A DNA stretch of 64,000 nucleotides from Pseudomonas sp. StFLB209 (GTDB lineage Bacteria > Pseudomonadota > Gammaproteobacteria > Pseudomonadales > Pseudomonadaceae): NCBI RefSeq assembly GCF_000829415.1, contig NZ_AP014637.1, positions 3,923,001 to 3,987,000 on the forward strand, read 5' to 3'. Positions 55,791 to 64,000 of the stretch are shown in pieces. The position numbers were made by a program, and so were the translations under genes. The notes beneath the pieces are model-generated. The model was not told where the DNA came from. It did no database searches and saw only the letters and a list, made by a program, of their open reading frames with translations. Positions within the stretch are counted from its first letter, which is position 1, and each line of letters starts with the position of its first letter.

Positions 55791-55810
55791 CTCTGGCGGG
55801 CTGAAAACTA

Positions 55811-55827
55811 TCTGCCCATCGGGCAGA
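55811..55827 (+). terminator. Possible terminator after siaD
   Basis: TCTGCCC-ATC-GGGCAGA is a perfect 7-bp hairpin 20 bp past the siaD stop. No T-run follows, so it is weak as an intrinsic terminator. Confidence 0.4.
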
Positions 55828-55894
55828 GTCAAATTGCTGGCGCTCTGACATAATGCGAGGGTGCTTGCAGCCCTTTGTCCAGAAGCCGCCGTTC

Positions 55895-57094
55895 ATGTTG
55901 CTCAGCGATCCCTTCTCGTTACTGTTGATCATCACTCCGTTCGGGATCATGACGGCGCTATTGCTGTGCCTGTCGTATGTCGGTGCGGGGCGCAGCAACA
56001 AGGCCCTGCACTGGTGGCTGTTGGGTGAACTGTGCAATACCTCGTACCGGGTTGCCGAAATGCTCCAGCCCGGCCTGTTGCTGCCGTCGCTGCACTGGCT
56101 GGAGATTCTGTCGCCACGCGCTGCCTTGCTGGCCAGCACCGGTCTGCTGATTGCCAGTATTGGTTGTCATACCGTGGCGTTGCGTCATTTTGTCGGGCTG
56201 CCGGGACGCCTCGGCCAGCAGCTCGGCTGGGTGCTGGTGCCGCTGGCCGGCTATCTGGCTCTGGCGGTGGCGTTGATCGACACTTCCTGGATTCTTCCCT
56301 GGTTTGCCGGGGTGGCGGCGCTGGCGATTGCCGTGCAGATGCGGGTCTGTGCCGGGCTGTTGAGGACTTATCGCGGCGCTTGGGGGATTGCCGCGACCCA
56401 GGTGTTCGCCTTCGGCTTCCAGCTGTGGTCATGTGTCAGCCTATTGATCGAGCCGATCCCGCCGCTGCCTTATGACGAGCCGGACATGCCCTCGCGGATG
56501 GCGCTGCTGGTGGATTTTACGGTGTCATTCCTGTTTACCCTCGGCTTTGCCCTGATGCTTCAGGAGCACTTGCGCATGCAGGCCCTGCAACTGAGCATCA
56601 CCGACGTGCTGACCGGGGCCTTGAACCGGCGCGGCGCCCAGCCGATTCTCAACCAGCAATGGGCGCAGGCCGCACTCGGCAGCTATCCGCTGACGGTGGC
56701 GATGATCGATCTGGACAACTTCAAGAACATCAATGACAAGTACGGCCATGCGGTGGGCGACAGTGCCTTGCAGGCGTTCTCGGCGGCGGTGTTTTCGCTC
56801 AAGCGTCATAGCGATGTGTTCGTGCGCTGGGGCGGGGAAGAGTTTCTGTTGATGTTTCCGCACACCGATGTCGCCCAGGCGCAGGTTTTTATGGCGCGCC
56901 TGCGCGATGCGCTGGCCAGTCGCGAACTGGACCCGCAGTTGCCATTGCCGATTGCGTTCAGTGCCGGTCTGACCCAGTCCGGCAGCCGCCATCTGCAGCA
57001 CAGCTTCGATGCGCTGCTGCGCACCGCAGACCAGGCGCTGTACCGGGCCAAGCAGCACCGTGACCGGGTCGAAGTCGGCGAGATCGCCGGTTAA
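55895..57094 (+). CDS. Membrane diguanylate cyclase
   Basis: A 399-residue protein with about six or seven N-terminal membrane helices (to about residue 220) and a C-terminal GGDEF domain with intact GGEEF. The I-site RHSD is at the standard spacing (RHSDVFVRWGGEEF), so c-di-GMP feedback is expected. The start could also be ATG 55853; 55895 gives a cleaner membrane start. It follows siaD by 104 bp and ends convergent with paaZ, sharing TTAA as both stop codons. Confidence 0.87.
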   Translation: MLLSDPFSLLLIITPFGIMTALLLCLSYVGAGRSNKALHWWLLGELCNTSYRVAEMLQPGLLLPSLHWLEILSPRAALLASTGLLIASIGCHTVALRHFVGLPGRLGQQLGWVLVPLAGYLALAVALIDTSWILPWFAGVAALAIAVQMRVCAGLLRTYRGAWGIAATQVFAFGFQLWSCVSLLIEPIPPLPYDEPDMPSRMALLVDFTVSFLFTLGFALMLQEHLRMQALQLSITDVLTGALNRRGAQPILNQQWAQAALGSYPLTVAMIDLDNFKNINDKYGHAVGDSALQAFSAAVFSLKRHSDVFVRWGGEEFLLMFPHTDVAQAQVFMARLRDALASRELDPQLPLPIAFSAGLTQSGSRHLQHSFDALLRTADQALYRAKQHRDRVEVGEIAG

Positions 57095-59151
57095 GCAAGG
57101 CTTGAGCGTTTGAGCACCAGGGTCAGGATGTCGTAACTGGCCACCAACTCGTCGTGCTGGTTGGTCACCTCCACATCCCAGGCCACCACCCCTTGCGGTT
57201 CGTCCCTGGCGCTGAGCTTGCCCTGGTCGATCTTGCGCTTGCAGGTCAGCCGCGCACGGATCGTGTCACCAATGCCCACCGGGTTGATGAAGCGCAGCGT
57301 ATCCAGGCCATAGTTGGCCAGTACCGGACCCTCTGCGGGGGAGACGAACAGCCCGGCGGCCGCAGAGAGTACGAAGTAGCCGTGGGCGATGCGCTTGCCG
57401 AACTGCGATTGGCGGGCGGCAATCTCGTCAAAATGCATGTAGAAGTGATCCCCCGACAGGCAGCCAAAGTTGACCAGGTCAGCTTCGGTCACGGTGCGCC
57501 GATGGGTCAGCAGCGATTCGCCGATCTGCAGGTCGTCAAAATAGCGGCGGAAGGGGTGGACTTCGGTTTCGATCAGCCTGGCACCGCGCACGTACTCGCC
57601 GGTGACGGCCATGAGCATACTCGGCGAGCCTTGCACGGCGCTGCGGTGCAGGTAGTGTTTCACCGCCCGCAGACCGCCCAGTTCCTCACCGCCGCCGGCC
57701 CGCCCGGGGCCGCCGTGCTTGAGTTGGGGCAGGGGCGAGCCATGGCCGGTGGACTCGGCGGCTGATTCACGGTCGAGAATGTGCAGCCGACCATGCAGCG
57801 CGGCTGCGGCGGGCACCACTTTGGCGGCGACCTGCGGGTCTTTGGTGATCAGGCTGGCAACCAGGCTGCCTTTGCCACGGGCGGCCAGGGCAATGGCCTC
57901 GTCCAGATCCTCGTAGGCCATCAATGTGCTGACCGGGCCAAACGCTTCGATATCGTGGGCGCCGCCCTCGGCATGCGGGTTGCGGCTGCGCAGCAGGGTC
58001 GGGGCAAAGAACGCGCCCTCGGCCACCCCTTCGCCACGCGGCGCAAAACCGTCGGCGGCCCCCAGCAGCAGCTCACTGCTGGCCAGCAGCAGCTGCAAGC
58101 GCTCGGTAACGTCGGCCTGTTGCGCATGGGACGCCAGGGCGCCCATCTTCACGCCTTCCACTGACGGGTCGCCGACCACCACTTTACTGAGCCGCGCATG
58201 CAACTGTTGCGCGACCGCATCGATGTGTCTGGCCGGCACGATGGCGCGGCGGATGGCGGTGCACTTCTGGCCGGCCTTGACGGTCATCTCGCGGGCCACT
58301 TCCTTGATGAACAGCTCGAACTCCGGATCGTCCGGGGTCACTTCCGGGGCGAGGATCGCGCAGTTCAGCGAGTCGGCCTCGGCGTTGAACGGCACGCACT
58401 GGCGGATCAGGTTAGGGTTGACGCGCAGTTTCGCGGCGGTGTCGGCCGAGCCGGTGAAGGTCAGCACATCCTGACCTTGCAGGCGGTCAAGCAAATCGCC
58501 CGTGCTGCCGATGATCAGTTGCAGGCTGCCAGCGGGCAGCAAGCCGGACTCGTGCATCAGGCGCACGGTCGCTTCGGCCAGGTAACTGGTCGCGGTGGCC
58601 GGTTTGACGATGCACGGCATGCCGGCCAGAAAGCTCGGCGCAAACTTTTCCAGCATCCCCCAGATTGGAAAGTTGAACGCATTGATATGCACTGCCACGC
58701 CGCCGCGCGGCACCAGAATATGGCTGCCAACGAAGCTGCCCAGCTTGCCCAGCGGCATGGCCGGGCCTTCGTGCAGCAGGTTGCCCGAGGGCAGTTCGCG
58801 GCGGCCGATACTGGCATAGGCGAACAGCGTACCGGCACCGCCCTCGATGTCGATCCAGCTATCGGTCCGCGTGGCGCCGCTATGGTGCGACAGGCTGTAC
58901 AGCAGTTCCTTGCGTTCGAGCAGGTAGTTGCCGAGCGCCTTCAGGCATGCGGCGCGCTGCTGGAAATCCAGAGCCAGCAGGCTGTCACGGCCTTGCCGGC
59001 GCGCGTGCTCCAGGGCCTCGTTGAAATCCAGCGGCTCGTCATGCGTGTGGGCAATGCCCTGGCCATTGACAGCGCTGCGCAGCGAGGCGGCGCCATGCTC
59101 GCCAATCCAGCGACCAGCGATAAAACTTTGCAGGGTAGGGGCGTTGCTCAT
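57091..59151 (-). CDS. paaZ: PaaZ, bifunctional phenylacetate ring-opening enzyme
   Basis: A 686-residue fusion. The N-terminal aldehyde dehydrogenase domain has catalytic-type Glu258 (FNAEADSLN) and Cys297 (AGQKCTAIRR). The C-terminal MaoC-like hydratase domain carries DHFYMHFDE, which has the D-x4-H pair. In phenylacetate degradation it opens the oxepin-CoA ring and oxidises the aldehyde. It is the last of the visible paa genes on this strand. Confidence 0.96.
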   Translation of the reverse strand: MSNAPTLQSFIAGRWIGEHGAASLRSAVNGQGIAHTHDEPLDFNEALEHARRQGRDSLLALDFQQRAACLKALGNYLLERKELLYSLSHHSGATRTDSWIDIEGGAGTLFAYASIGRRELPSGNLLHEGPAMPLGKLGSFVGSHILVPRGGVAVHINAFNFPIWGMLEKFAPSFLAGMPCIVKPATATSYLAEATVRLMHESGLLPAGSLQLIIGSTGDLLDRLQGQDVLTFTGSADTAAKLRVNPNLIRQCVPFNAEADSLNCAILAPEVTPDDPEFELFIKEVAREMTVKAGQKCTAIRRAIVPARHIDAVAQQLHARLSKVVVGDPSVEGVKMGALASHAQQADVTERLQLLLASSELLLGAADGFAPRGEGVAEGAFFAPTLLRSRNPHAEGGAHDIEAFGPVSTLMAYEDLDEAIALAARGKGSLVASLITKDPQVAAKVVPAAAALHGRLHILDRESAAESTGHGSPLPQLKHGGPGRAGGGEELGGLRAVKHYLHRSAVQGSPSMLMAVTGEYVRGARLIETEVHPFRRYFDDLQIGESLLTHRRTVTEADLVNFGCLSGDHFYMHFDEIAARQSQFGKRIAHGYFVLSAAAGLFVSPAEGPVLANYGLDTLRFINPVGIGDTIRARLTCKRKIDQGKLSARDEPQGVVAWDVEVTNQHDELVASYDILTLVLKRSSLA

Positions 59152-59188
59152 CAGAGTGTCTCCACATTTATGGTGGGCGGGGCCAGCA

Positions 59189-60415
59189 CTACCAAAGCGC
59201 CAGGGTGTAGCCCAGGATCAGCCGGTTCTCGTCCAGATCGGTGCTCAGCCCGTTGCCGGAGCGAAAGGTCAGGTTGCGCCAGCGCATGCTCAAGCCCTTA
59301 AACGGGCCGCTTTGCAGCACGTAGGCGATATCGGTATTGCGTTCCCATTCTTCGCCGTGATCGCCGCTGGCGGTGCGCGCATTGCGGCCATCGACATAGC
59401 GGGTCATGAAGCTCAGGCCCGGCACGCCGAGGGCAGCAAAGTCATAGTCGTAACGCAGTTGCCAGGCGTCCTCTTCGGCGCGGGTAAAGGTGTTATAGGT
59501 CACCAGGTTGACCGAGTACGGGTCACCGCCATTGAGAAACGCAAAGGCGCTGTCGCCCGACATGCGCTGAAAGCCCAGGCCGACTTTGTGCCCGCCGTAG
59601 CCCAGCGTGAACATGCCGTTGAGGTTGCGGTTATCGATGCGCCCGGCGCGTTGCTGGCCATCGTTGCCGCTGTCGAAATAGCGCAGGTCACTGCGCAGGC
59701 TCAAGTTCGTCCCCAGCGGCACGCTGTGCACCAGGCCGATAAAGTGCTGGCGGTAGATGTTGGTGAGCTTGCCGTAGTAGTAACTGGCGGTCAGTCGCGG
59801 GCTGAACGCGTAGCTGCCACCGGCAAAGTCAAACGCGTCGCTGCTGGCGGCGCCGTAGCCAATCGCATCGCGGCTGGACGAATCGCGCAGGTTGGCGCGG
59901 GTCAGGCGTCCGGCATTGATGGTCAGGCCGTCGATGTCTGTGGAGGTCAGCATGCCGCCCTGAAAGGTCGACGACAGCAGACGGGTGTCGTTATAGGTCA
60001 CCACCGGCAGCATGGGTTGCAAGGTGCCGAGTTTCAGAACGGTTTTCGCCACCCGCAGTTTGGCCGCGATGCCCAGTTCGCTGTACTGGTCGATCGGCTC
60101 ACCGCTGGCCGGGTCGAATGCCAGCAGCCCGGTATTGCGCCGGCTGGCACTGGAGTCGAGCTTGATACCCAGTTCGCCGATGGCGTCCACGCCCAGACCC
60201 ACGGTGCCCTCGGTAAAGCCCGACGTCAGGCGGGCGGTGAAGCCTTGCGCCCATTCTTCAGCCTTGGCCTGAGGCGCATCGCTCTGGCGAAAGTCGCGGT
60301 TCAGGTAGAAGTTGCGCATCTCCAGGCTGGCCTTGCTGTCTTCGACAAAACCGGCCTGGGCGCTGGCGGCTCCCATGGCCAGCAGCAATGAGGCAGAAAC
60401 ACGGACGTTATGCAT
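59189..60415 (-). CDS. OprD-family outer-membrane porin for aromatic acids
   Basis: A 408-residue OprD/OpdK-type porin with a signal peptide (cut near AQA-GFVE) and beta-strand-rich sequence ending in LGYTLALW, the typical C-terminal aromatic. Its place between paaZ and the permease suggests the phenylacetate porin known as PhaK or PaaM in P. putida. I chose the ATG at 60415; an extra 15 codons upstream look non-coding. Confidence 0.92.
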   Translation of the reverse strand: MHNVRVSASLLLAMGAASAQAGFVEDSKASLEMRNFYLNRDFRQSDAPQAKAEEWAQGFTARLTSGFTEGTVGLGVDAIGELGIKLDSSASRRNTGLLAFDPASGEPIDQYSELGIAAKLRVAKTVLKLGTLQPMLPVVTYNDTRLLSSTFQGGMLTSTDIDGLTINAGRLTRANLRDSSSRDAIGYGAASSDAFDFAGGSYAFSPRLTASYYYGKLTNIYRQHFIGLVHSVPLGTNLSLRSDLRYFDSGNDGQQRAGRIDNRNLNGMFTLGYGGHKVGLGFQRMSGDSAFAFLNGGDPYSVNLVTYNTFTRAEEDAWQLRYDYDFAALGVPGLSFMTRYVDGRNARTASGDHGEEWERNTDIAYVLQSGPFKGLSMRWRNLTFRSGNGLSTDLDENRLILGYTLALW

Positions 60416-60482
60416 TGTTATTGTTCCGTCGGTTATAGGAGCGGACTGAGCCGCGATCAATGCGAAAGTGTTTATCCAGAAC

Positions 60483-62129
60483 CTAATGCCGGCTGGCCGC
60501 CGCAGCCCCCAGCCCGGTCATCGAGCGAATGAACTGCGCCAGGTAGCGGCCACGTTCCTGAGTGGCGCGTTCGGAGCGGTCGGTGACCGAGAACAGCCAG
60601 GCGCAGGCAAACGCGCAGCTCATGGAGAACAGCGCGGGGTTGGAGTAGGGGAACAATGCTGTGTCGTGGCCAAGCAGCTTGACCCACACCACCGGGCTCA
60701 AGACCAGCAGCACCACCGCCGATATCAGGCCCGCCAGGCTGCCGGCCACCGCACCACGGGTGGTCAGGCCTTTCCAGAACATCGAGAGCAACAGCACCGG
60801 GAAATTCACCGAGGCGGCAATCGCCAGCACCAGACCTGACAGGAAGGCGATGTTCTGCGACTCGAACAGCAAACCGAGAATGACCGCCAGCACGCCGATC
60901 ACCAGGGTGGTCAGGCGCGACATGCGCATCTCTTCGCGCTCGCTGGCCTGGCCTTTACGGATCACGCAGGCATACAGGTCGTGGGCCACTGCCGAGGCGC
61001 CAGACAAGGCCAGGCCCGCGACCACCGCCAGAATGGTGGCGAAGGCCACGGCCGAGATGAAACCGAGAAACAGGCTGCCGCCGACCGCCTGGGCCAGATG
61101 CACCGCGACCATATTGCCGCCACCGATGATGGCGCCAGTGCCGTCGCGAAAGGCCGCATCGGTGCCGACCATGACAATTGCGCCGAAGCCGATGGCGATC
61201 AGCAGCAGGTAGAAGTAGCCGATGAAACCGGTGGCATACAGCACGCTCTTGCGCGCCTCGCGGGCATCCTTGACGGTGAAAAAACGCATCAGGATATGCG
61301 GCAGACCCGCCGTGCCGAACATCATCCCCACTGCCAGCGACAGGGTGTCGATGGGGCTGCTGAGCATGCCGCCCGGCGCCATGATCGCGGCCCCCTTGGC
61401 ATGCACCGCTGCCGCACCGGCGAACATCGCCTCGGTGCTGAAGTTGAAGTGGCGCAAGACCATGAACGCCATGAAGCTGGCGCCCGAGAGCAGCATCACG
61501 GCCTTGATGATCTGGACCCAGGTGGTGGCCAGCATGCCGCCGAAAGTGACGTAGCACACCATCAGCACCCCGACCAGCAGCACCGCTTGCAGGTAACTGA
61601 TACCGAACAGCAGCTCGATCAGTTTGCCGGCACCGACCATCTGCGCCATCAGATACATCAGCGCCACGATCAAGGTGCCGAACGCGGCCGTGATACGGAT
61701 GGGTGTCTGTTGCAAACGGTACGACACCACATCGGCAAAGGTGTATTTGCCCAGGTTGCGCAACCGCTCGGCAATCAGGAACAGAATGATCGGCCAGGCG
61801 GCGACGACGCCCAGCGAGTACAGCAGACCGTCATAGCCGACCATGAAGATCATCGCCGAGATCCCCAGGAACGACGCCGCGCTGATCATGTCGCCAGCAA
61901 TCGCCAGACCGTTCTGCAAACCCGTGATGCCGCCGCCTGCGGTGTAGAAGTCGCTGGCCGAGCGGGTCCGCAATGCCGCCCAGCGGGTCACCCCGAGGGT
62001 GAACAGCACGAACACCACAAACATGCCGATGGCATGCCAGTTCAATGGCCGTGCAGGCGCGTCGGCGGCCAGCGCGTTGGCACTGCACAACAGGCTGCCG
62101 AGGGCAGTGACCAGCAGCGAAGGCTTCAT
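60483..62129 (-). CDS. paaL: Sodium:solute symporter (ActP/PaaL-like)
   Basis: A 548-residue SSS-family permease with about 13 membrane helices and a cleavable-looking N-terminus ([20 protein letters not shown]). The core stretch [20 protein letters not shown] is typical of the acetate permease branch (ActP), which includes the phenylacetate permease. A DUF485 gene overlaps its start, as in acs-yjcH-actP. I chose the ATG at 62129; the longer frame starts in unlike sequence. Confidence 0.92.
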   Translation of the reverse strand: MKPSLLVTALGSLLCSANALAADAPARPLNWHAIGMFVVFVLFTLGVTRWAALRTRSASDFYTAGGGITGLQNGLAIAGDMISAASFLGISAMIFMVGYDGLLYSLGVVAAWPIILFLIAERLRNLGKYTFADVVSYRLQQTPIRITAAFGTLIVALMYLMAQMVGAGKLIELLFGISYLQAVLLVGVLMVCYVTFGGMLATTWVQIIKAVMLLSGASFMAFMVLRHFNFSTEAMFAGAAAVHAKGAAIMAPGGMLSSPIDTLSLAVGMMFGTAGLPHILMRFFTVKDAREARKSVLYATGFIGYFYLLLIAIGFGAIVMVGTDAAFRDGTGAIIGGGNMVAVHLAQAVGGSLFLGFISAVAFATILAVVAGLALSGASAVAHDLYACVIRKGQASEREEMRMSRLTTLVIGVLAVILGLLFESQNIAFLSGLVLAIAASVNFPVLLLSMFWKGLTTRGAVAGSLAGLISAVVLLVLSPVVWVKLLGHDTALFPYSNPALFSMSCAFACAWLFSVTDRSERATQERGRYLAQFIRSMTGLGAAAASRH

Positions 62130-62434
62130 GGCTGCACCTGCTGCAACAGTTTTTCGGTCAGCGGATCGAGCACCCGGTTGCTCTGGCGCACATACAGGGC
62201 GGTCAACACAAACGACAGGAGGATCACCGCAACGGCCAGCACGATCCCCAGGCTGGTCACCCCACCGCTGAGCGAGCGGCCCAGTGTCTGTGGGTAGAAG
62301 GCCATCAATACGACGAAGCCATAGTAAATCCCCAGCATGATCAGGGTCAGCGACCAGGTCAGGCGTTGCTTGCGCTTGACCAGCTCGATGAAGTCGGGGT
62401 GGCGCTGTAACTGTTCGATGTCCTGTGGCGTCAT
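62126..62434 (-). CDS. DUF485 membrane protein
   Basis: A 102-residue protein with two membrane helices (about 26-46 and 62-84) and an N-terminal helix ([20 protein letters not shown]). DUF485 proteins (YjcH) accompany ActP-type permeases. Its stop overlaps the permease start by 4 bp. The exact role is unknown. Confidence 0.92.
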   Translation of the reverse strand: MTPQDIEQLQRHPDFIELVKRKQRLTWSLTLIMLGIYYGFVVLMAFYPQTLGRSLSGGVTSLGIVLAVAVILLSFVLTALYVRQSNRVLDPLTEKLLQQVQP

Positions 62435-62581
62435 GGGGCGGCTCTCTTTTTTGTGATTGTTTTAGAAACGCGGTGTGGCGGGGGCAGGGATGCATCCGCT
62501 GCTAACGGGCTCGCAGGCGCAATACCGATCGGTTAGGGTCTGTGTGGTCCGCTGGGCGATCGCCCGGCGGCGCCTATGGGT

Positions 62582-63658
62582 TCAGCGCTGGTCAAAATCC
62601 AGCACCACCTGGTCGCTCAACGGGAAGGCCTGGCACGACAGCACGTAGCCGGCGGCGACTTCGTAATCTTCCAGGGCGAAGTTGCTGTCCATTTCCACCT
62701 CGCCGCTGATCACCTTGCATTTGCAGGTCGAGCACACGCCGGCCTTGCACGAATACGGCAGCTCGGCGCCCTGGGCGTTACCGGCTTCGAGCACGCTGAC
62801 GCTGTTGCGGGGCAGGGCGAAAGAGAGCTCGCGACCGTCGCTGATCACGGTGATCTGGCTCGTGGCGCTGCCTGCCTGGGCGGCGATCTGGCGGGCCTGG
62901 CGGGTGTGGCTGCTGCCCGCTGCGGCGAACAGCTCAAAGTGAATGCGCTCGCTTGGCAGACCGTTGGCCCGAAGCTGCTCGCGCACGGTCTCGGTCATCG
63001 CTTGCGGACCGCAGATAAACGCCGCATCCAGCGCCTTGACGTTGATCCAGCGGCTGAACAACTGGCTGCATTTGTCGGCATCGATGCGCCCGTTGTACAG
63101 CTCGACATCCTGTTGCTCGCGGCTGAACACGAAGATCAGGTTCAGGCGTTGCAGGTAGCGGTTTTTCAAGTCTTCGAGTTGCTCGCGAAACATCGCGGCA
63201 GTGCTGGAGCGGTTGCCGTAGATCAGCGTGACCTGGCTGTGCGGCTCGCTCTGCAGGGTGGTTTTGATGATCGACAGGATCGGGGTGATGCCGCTGCCGG
63301 CGGCCACCGCCAGATAGCGGCCATGGCGCGCCGGGTCGAGTGGCACACTGAAATGCCCGGCCGGTGGCATGACCTCCAGTTGCTGGCCGACCTTGAGACG
63401 GTCGTTGGCCCAGGCCGAGAACATCCCGCCGGCGACCCGCTTGATCGCCACGCGCAGTTCGCCATCGTTGGCGCCGGTGCAGATCGAGTAGGAGCGGCGC
63501 ACTTCTTTGCCGTCCAGATGGGTGCGCATCACCAGATGCTGACCGTGTTCGAAACGAAAGCGCTCGGCCAGTTCAGGCGGAATGTCGAAGGCAATCGATA
63601 CCGCATCACGGGTTTCGGTGCGTACGTCGCTGACGGTCAGGCTGTGGAATTTGCTCAT
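62582..63658 (-). CDS. paaE: PaaE, reductase of the phenylacetyl-CoA epoxidase
   Basis: A 358-residue protein with a ferredoxin-reductase-type FAD/NAD(P)H module (RRSYSICTG; AAGSGITPILSIIKTTL) and a C-terminal plant-type [2Fe-2S] domain with CKAGVCSTCKCKV and a final CQAF. It delivers electrons to PaaABC for epoxidation of phenylacetyl-CoA. The start ATG has GGAG upstream. It follows paaD after 24 bp. Confidence 0.96.
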   Translation of the reverse strand: MSKFHSLTVSDVRTETRDAVSIAFDIPPELAERFRFEHGQHLVMRTHLDGKEVRRSYSICTGANDGELRVAIKRVAGGMFSAWANDRLKVGQQLEVMPPAGHFSVPLDPARHGRYLAVAAGSGITPILSIIKTTLQSEPHSQVTLIYGNRSSTAAMFREQLEDLKNRYLQRLNLIFVFSREQQDVELYNGRIDADKCSQLFSRWINVKALDAAFICGPQAMTETVREQLRANGLPSERIHFELFAAAGSSHTRQARQIAAQAGSATSQITVISDGRELSFALPRNSVSVLEAGNAQGAELPYSCKAGVCSTCKCKVISGEVEMDSNFALEDYEVAAGYVLSCQAFPLSDQVVLDFDQR

Positions 63659-63682
63659 TATTGTTCTCCTGCAGCAGGCCGC

Positions 63683-64000
63683 TCAGATGCACTTGAAGTA
63701 ATCGAAAGGTTCCAGGCAGTCGCGGCAGCGATACAGCGCTTTGCAGGCTGTGGAACCAAACTCGCTGAGCCGCTCGGTGTGTGCGCTGCCGCACTGCGGA
63801 CAGTTGATCTGTGCTGCCTCGCCCAGCAGGCTGCGTTTGCTGACGCTGCCCTCAGGCGGGGCGATGCCATAACCGCGCAGCCGCTCGCGGCCGCTGGCGC
63901 TGAGCCAGTCGGTGGTCCACGCCGGGGTCAGGCGCCGCTCCAGCTGCGGCGCAGCAAAGCCGGCCTGTTCCAGCGCCGCGGCGATGTCCTGCTCGATCAC
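63683..64000 (-). CDS. paaD: PaaD (partial at the window edge)
   Basis: At least 105 residues; the 5' end lies beyond base 64000. The visible part has a DUF59/FeS-assembly-like N-terminal region and a Cys-rich zinc-ribbon-like C-terminus (NCPQCGSAH; ALYRCRDCLEPFDYFKC). PaaD supports maturation of the epoxidase complex. It stands directly before paaE, as in the usual paaABCDE order. Confidence 0.94.
   Translation of the reverse strand: MIEQDIAAALEQAGFAAPQLERRLTPAWTTDWLSASGRERLRGYGIAPPEGSVSKRSLLGEAAQINCPQCGSAHTERLSEFGSTACKALYRCRDCLEPFDYFKCI

Overview
The window is chromosomal DNA of a Pseudomonas species. I base this on the gene order, which runs from fliN through fliOPQR-flhBA-flhF-fleN-fliA-cheYZAB-motCD-parC-parP-cheW to a complete ccmABCDEFGHI operon. 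The Pseudomonas-type REP hairpins, high GC content, an AmpC beta-lactamase, a SiaABCD-like module and phenylacetate (paa) genes agree with this. The accessory content points to the fluorescens/putida side of the genus, but I cannot name a species.

Layout. (1) 1-18,117, plus strand: the flagellar export gate, flagellar placement and number control (FlhF, FleN), sigma-28 and the main chemotaxis system, with the MotCD stator and the ParC/ParP array-positioning pair. (2) 18,170-20,136, minus strand: a free-standing FlhB C-terminal-domain protein and a FliK-like protein, after a strong convergent hairpin terminator. (3) 20,329-27,336, plus strand: ccmABCDEFGHI for cytochrome c maturation, followed by a small lipoprotein gene. 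(4) 27,816-28,218: the first copy of a long palindromic intergenic repeat. (5) 28,215-35,477, minus strand: a sulfate-binding protein, a voltage-gated-type K+ channel with a C-terminal zinc-ribbon-like end, and a marR-FUSC-DUF1656-HlyD-OMF efflux operon. (6) 35,593-38,241: a LysR/racemase divergent pair and an intracellular-looking PL7 alginate lyase. (7) 38,327-42,557, minus strand: an EfeU-EfeO-EfeB-EfeM iron uptake operon behind a good Fur box. (8) 42,791-46,706: ampC diverging from sulP-zapE. (9) 46,735-47,301: the second copy of the palindromic repeat, carrying 13 GTTGCC units and a small palindromic insertion. (10) 47,306-52,734: transporters, PhzF, a DUF4214 protein and a PACE/LysR pair. 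(11) 52,785-57,094: a SiaABCD-like partner-switch module for c-di-GMP, with a CBS-like input domain in place of the usual membrane SiaA sensor, plus a membrane GGDEF protein. (12) 57,091-64,000, minus strand: the distal phenylacetate catabolon (paaD, paaE, DUF485, permease, porin, paaZ). It is cut by the right edge of the window.

How the genes work together. The left third builds one polar flagellum and its sensory array. FliOPQR/FlhAB form the export gate, FlhF and FleN set position and number, FliA switches on late genes, CheYZABW signal, and ParC/ParP probably hold the array at the pole through a repeat-rich CheA linker. The c-di-GMP genes further right plausibly oppose motility by promoting attachment. 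The Ccm operon supports c-type cytochromes, the Efe operon takes up iron, and the paa genes degrade aromatic acids.

Most of the window is well-known Pseudomonas biology. The points I find least explained are the long palindromic repeat with a hexanucleotide expansion, the four-fold motif in the CheA linker, the FlhB-C/FliK-like pair, and the variant Sia module (CBS-like phosphatase input, Ser in place of the SiaC Thr phosphosite, no I-site in SiaD). All assignments come from reading the sequence and from memory of the families. No database search was run.
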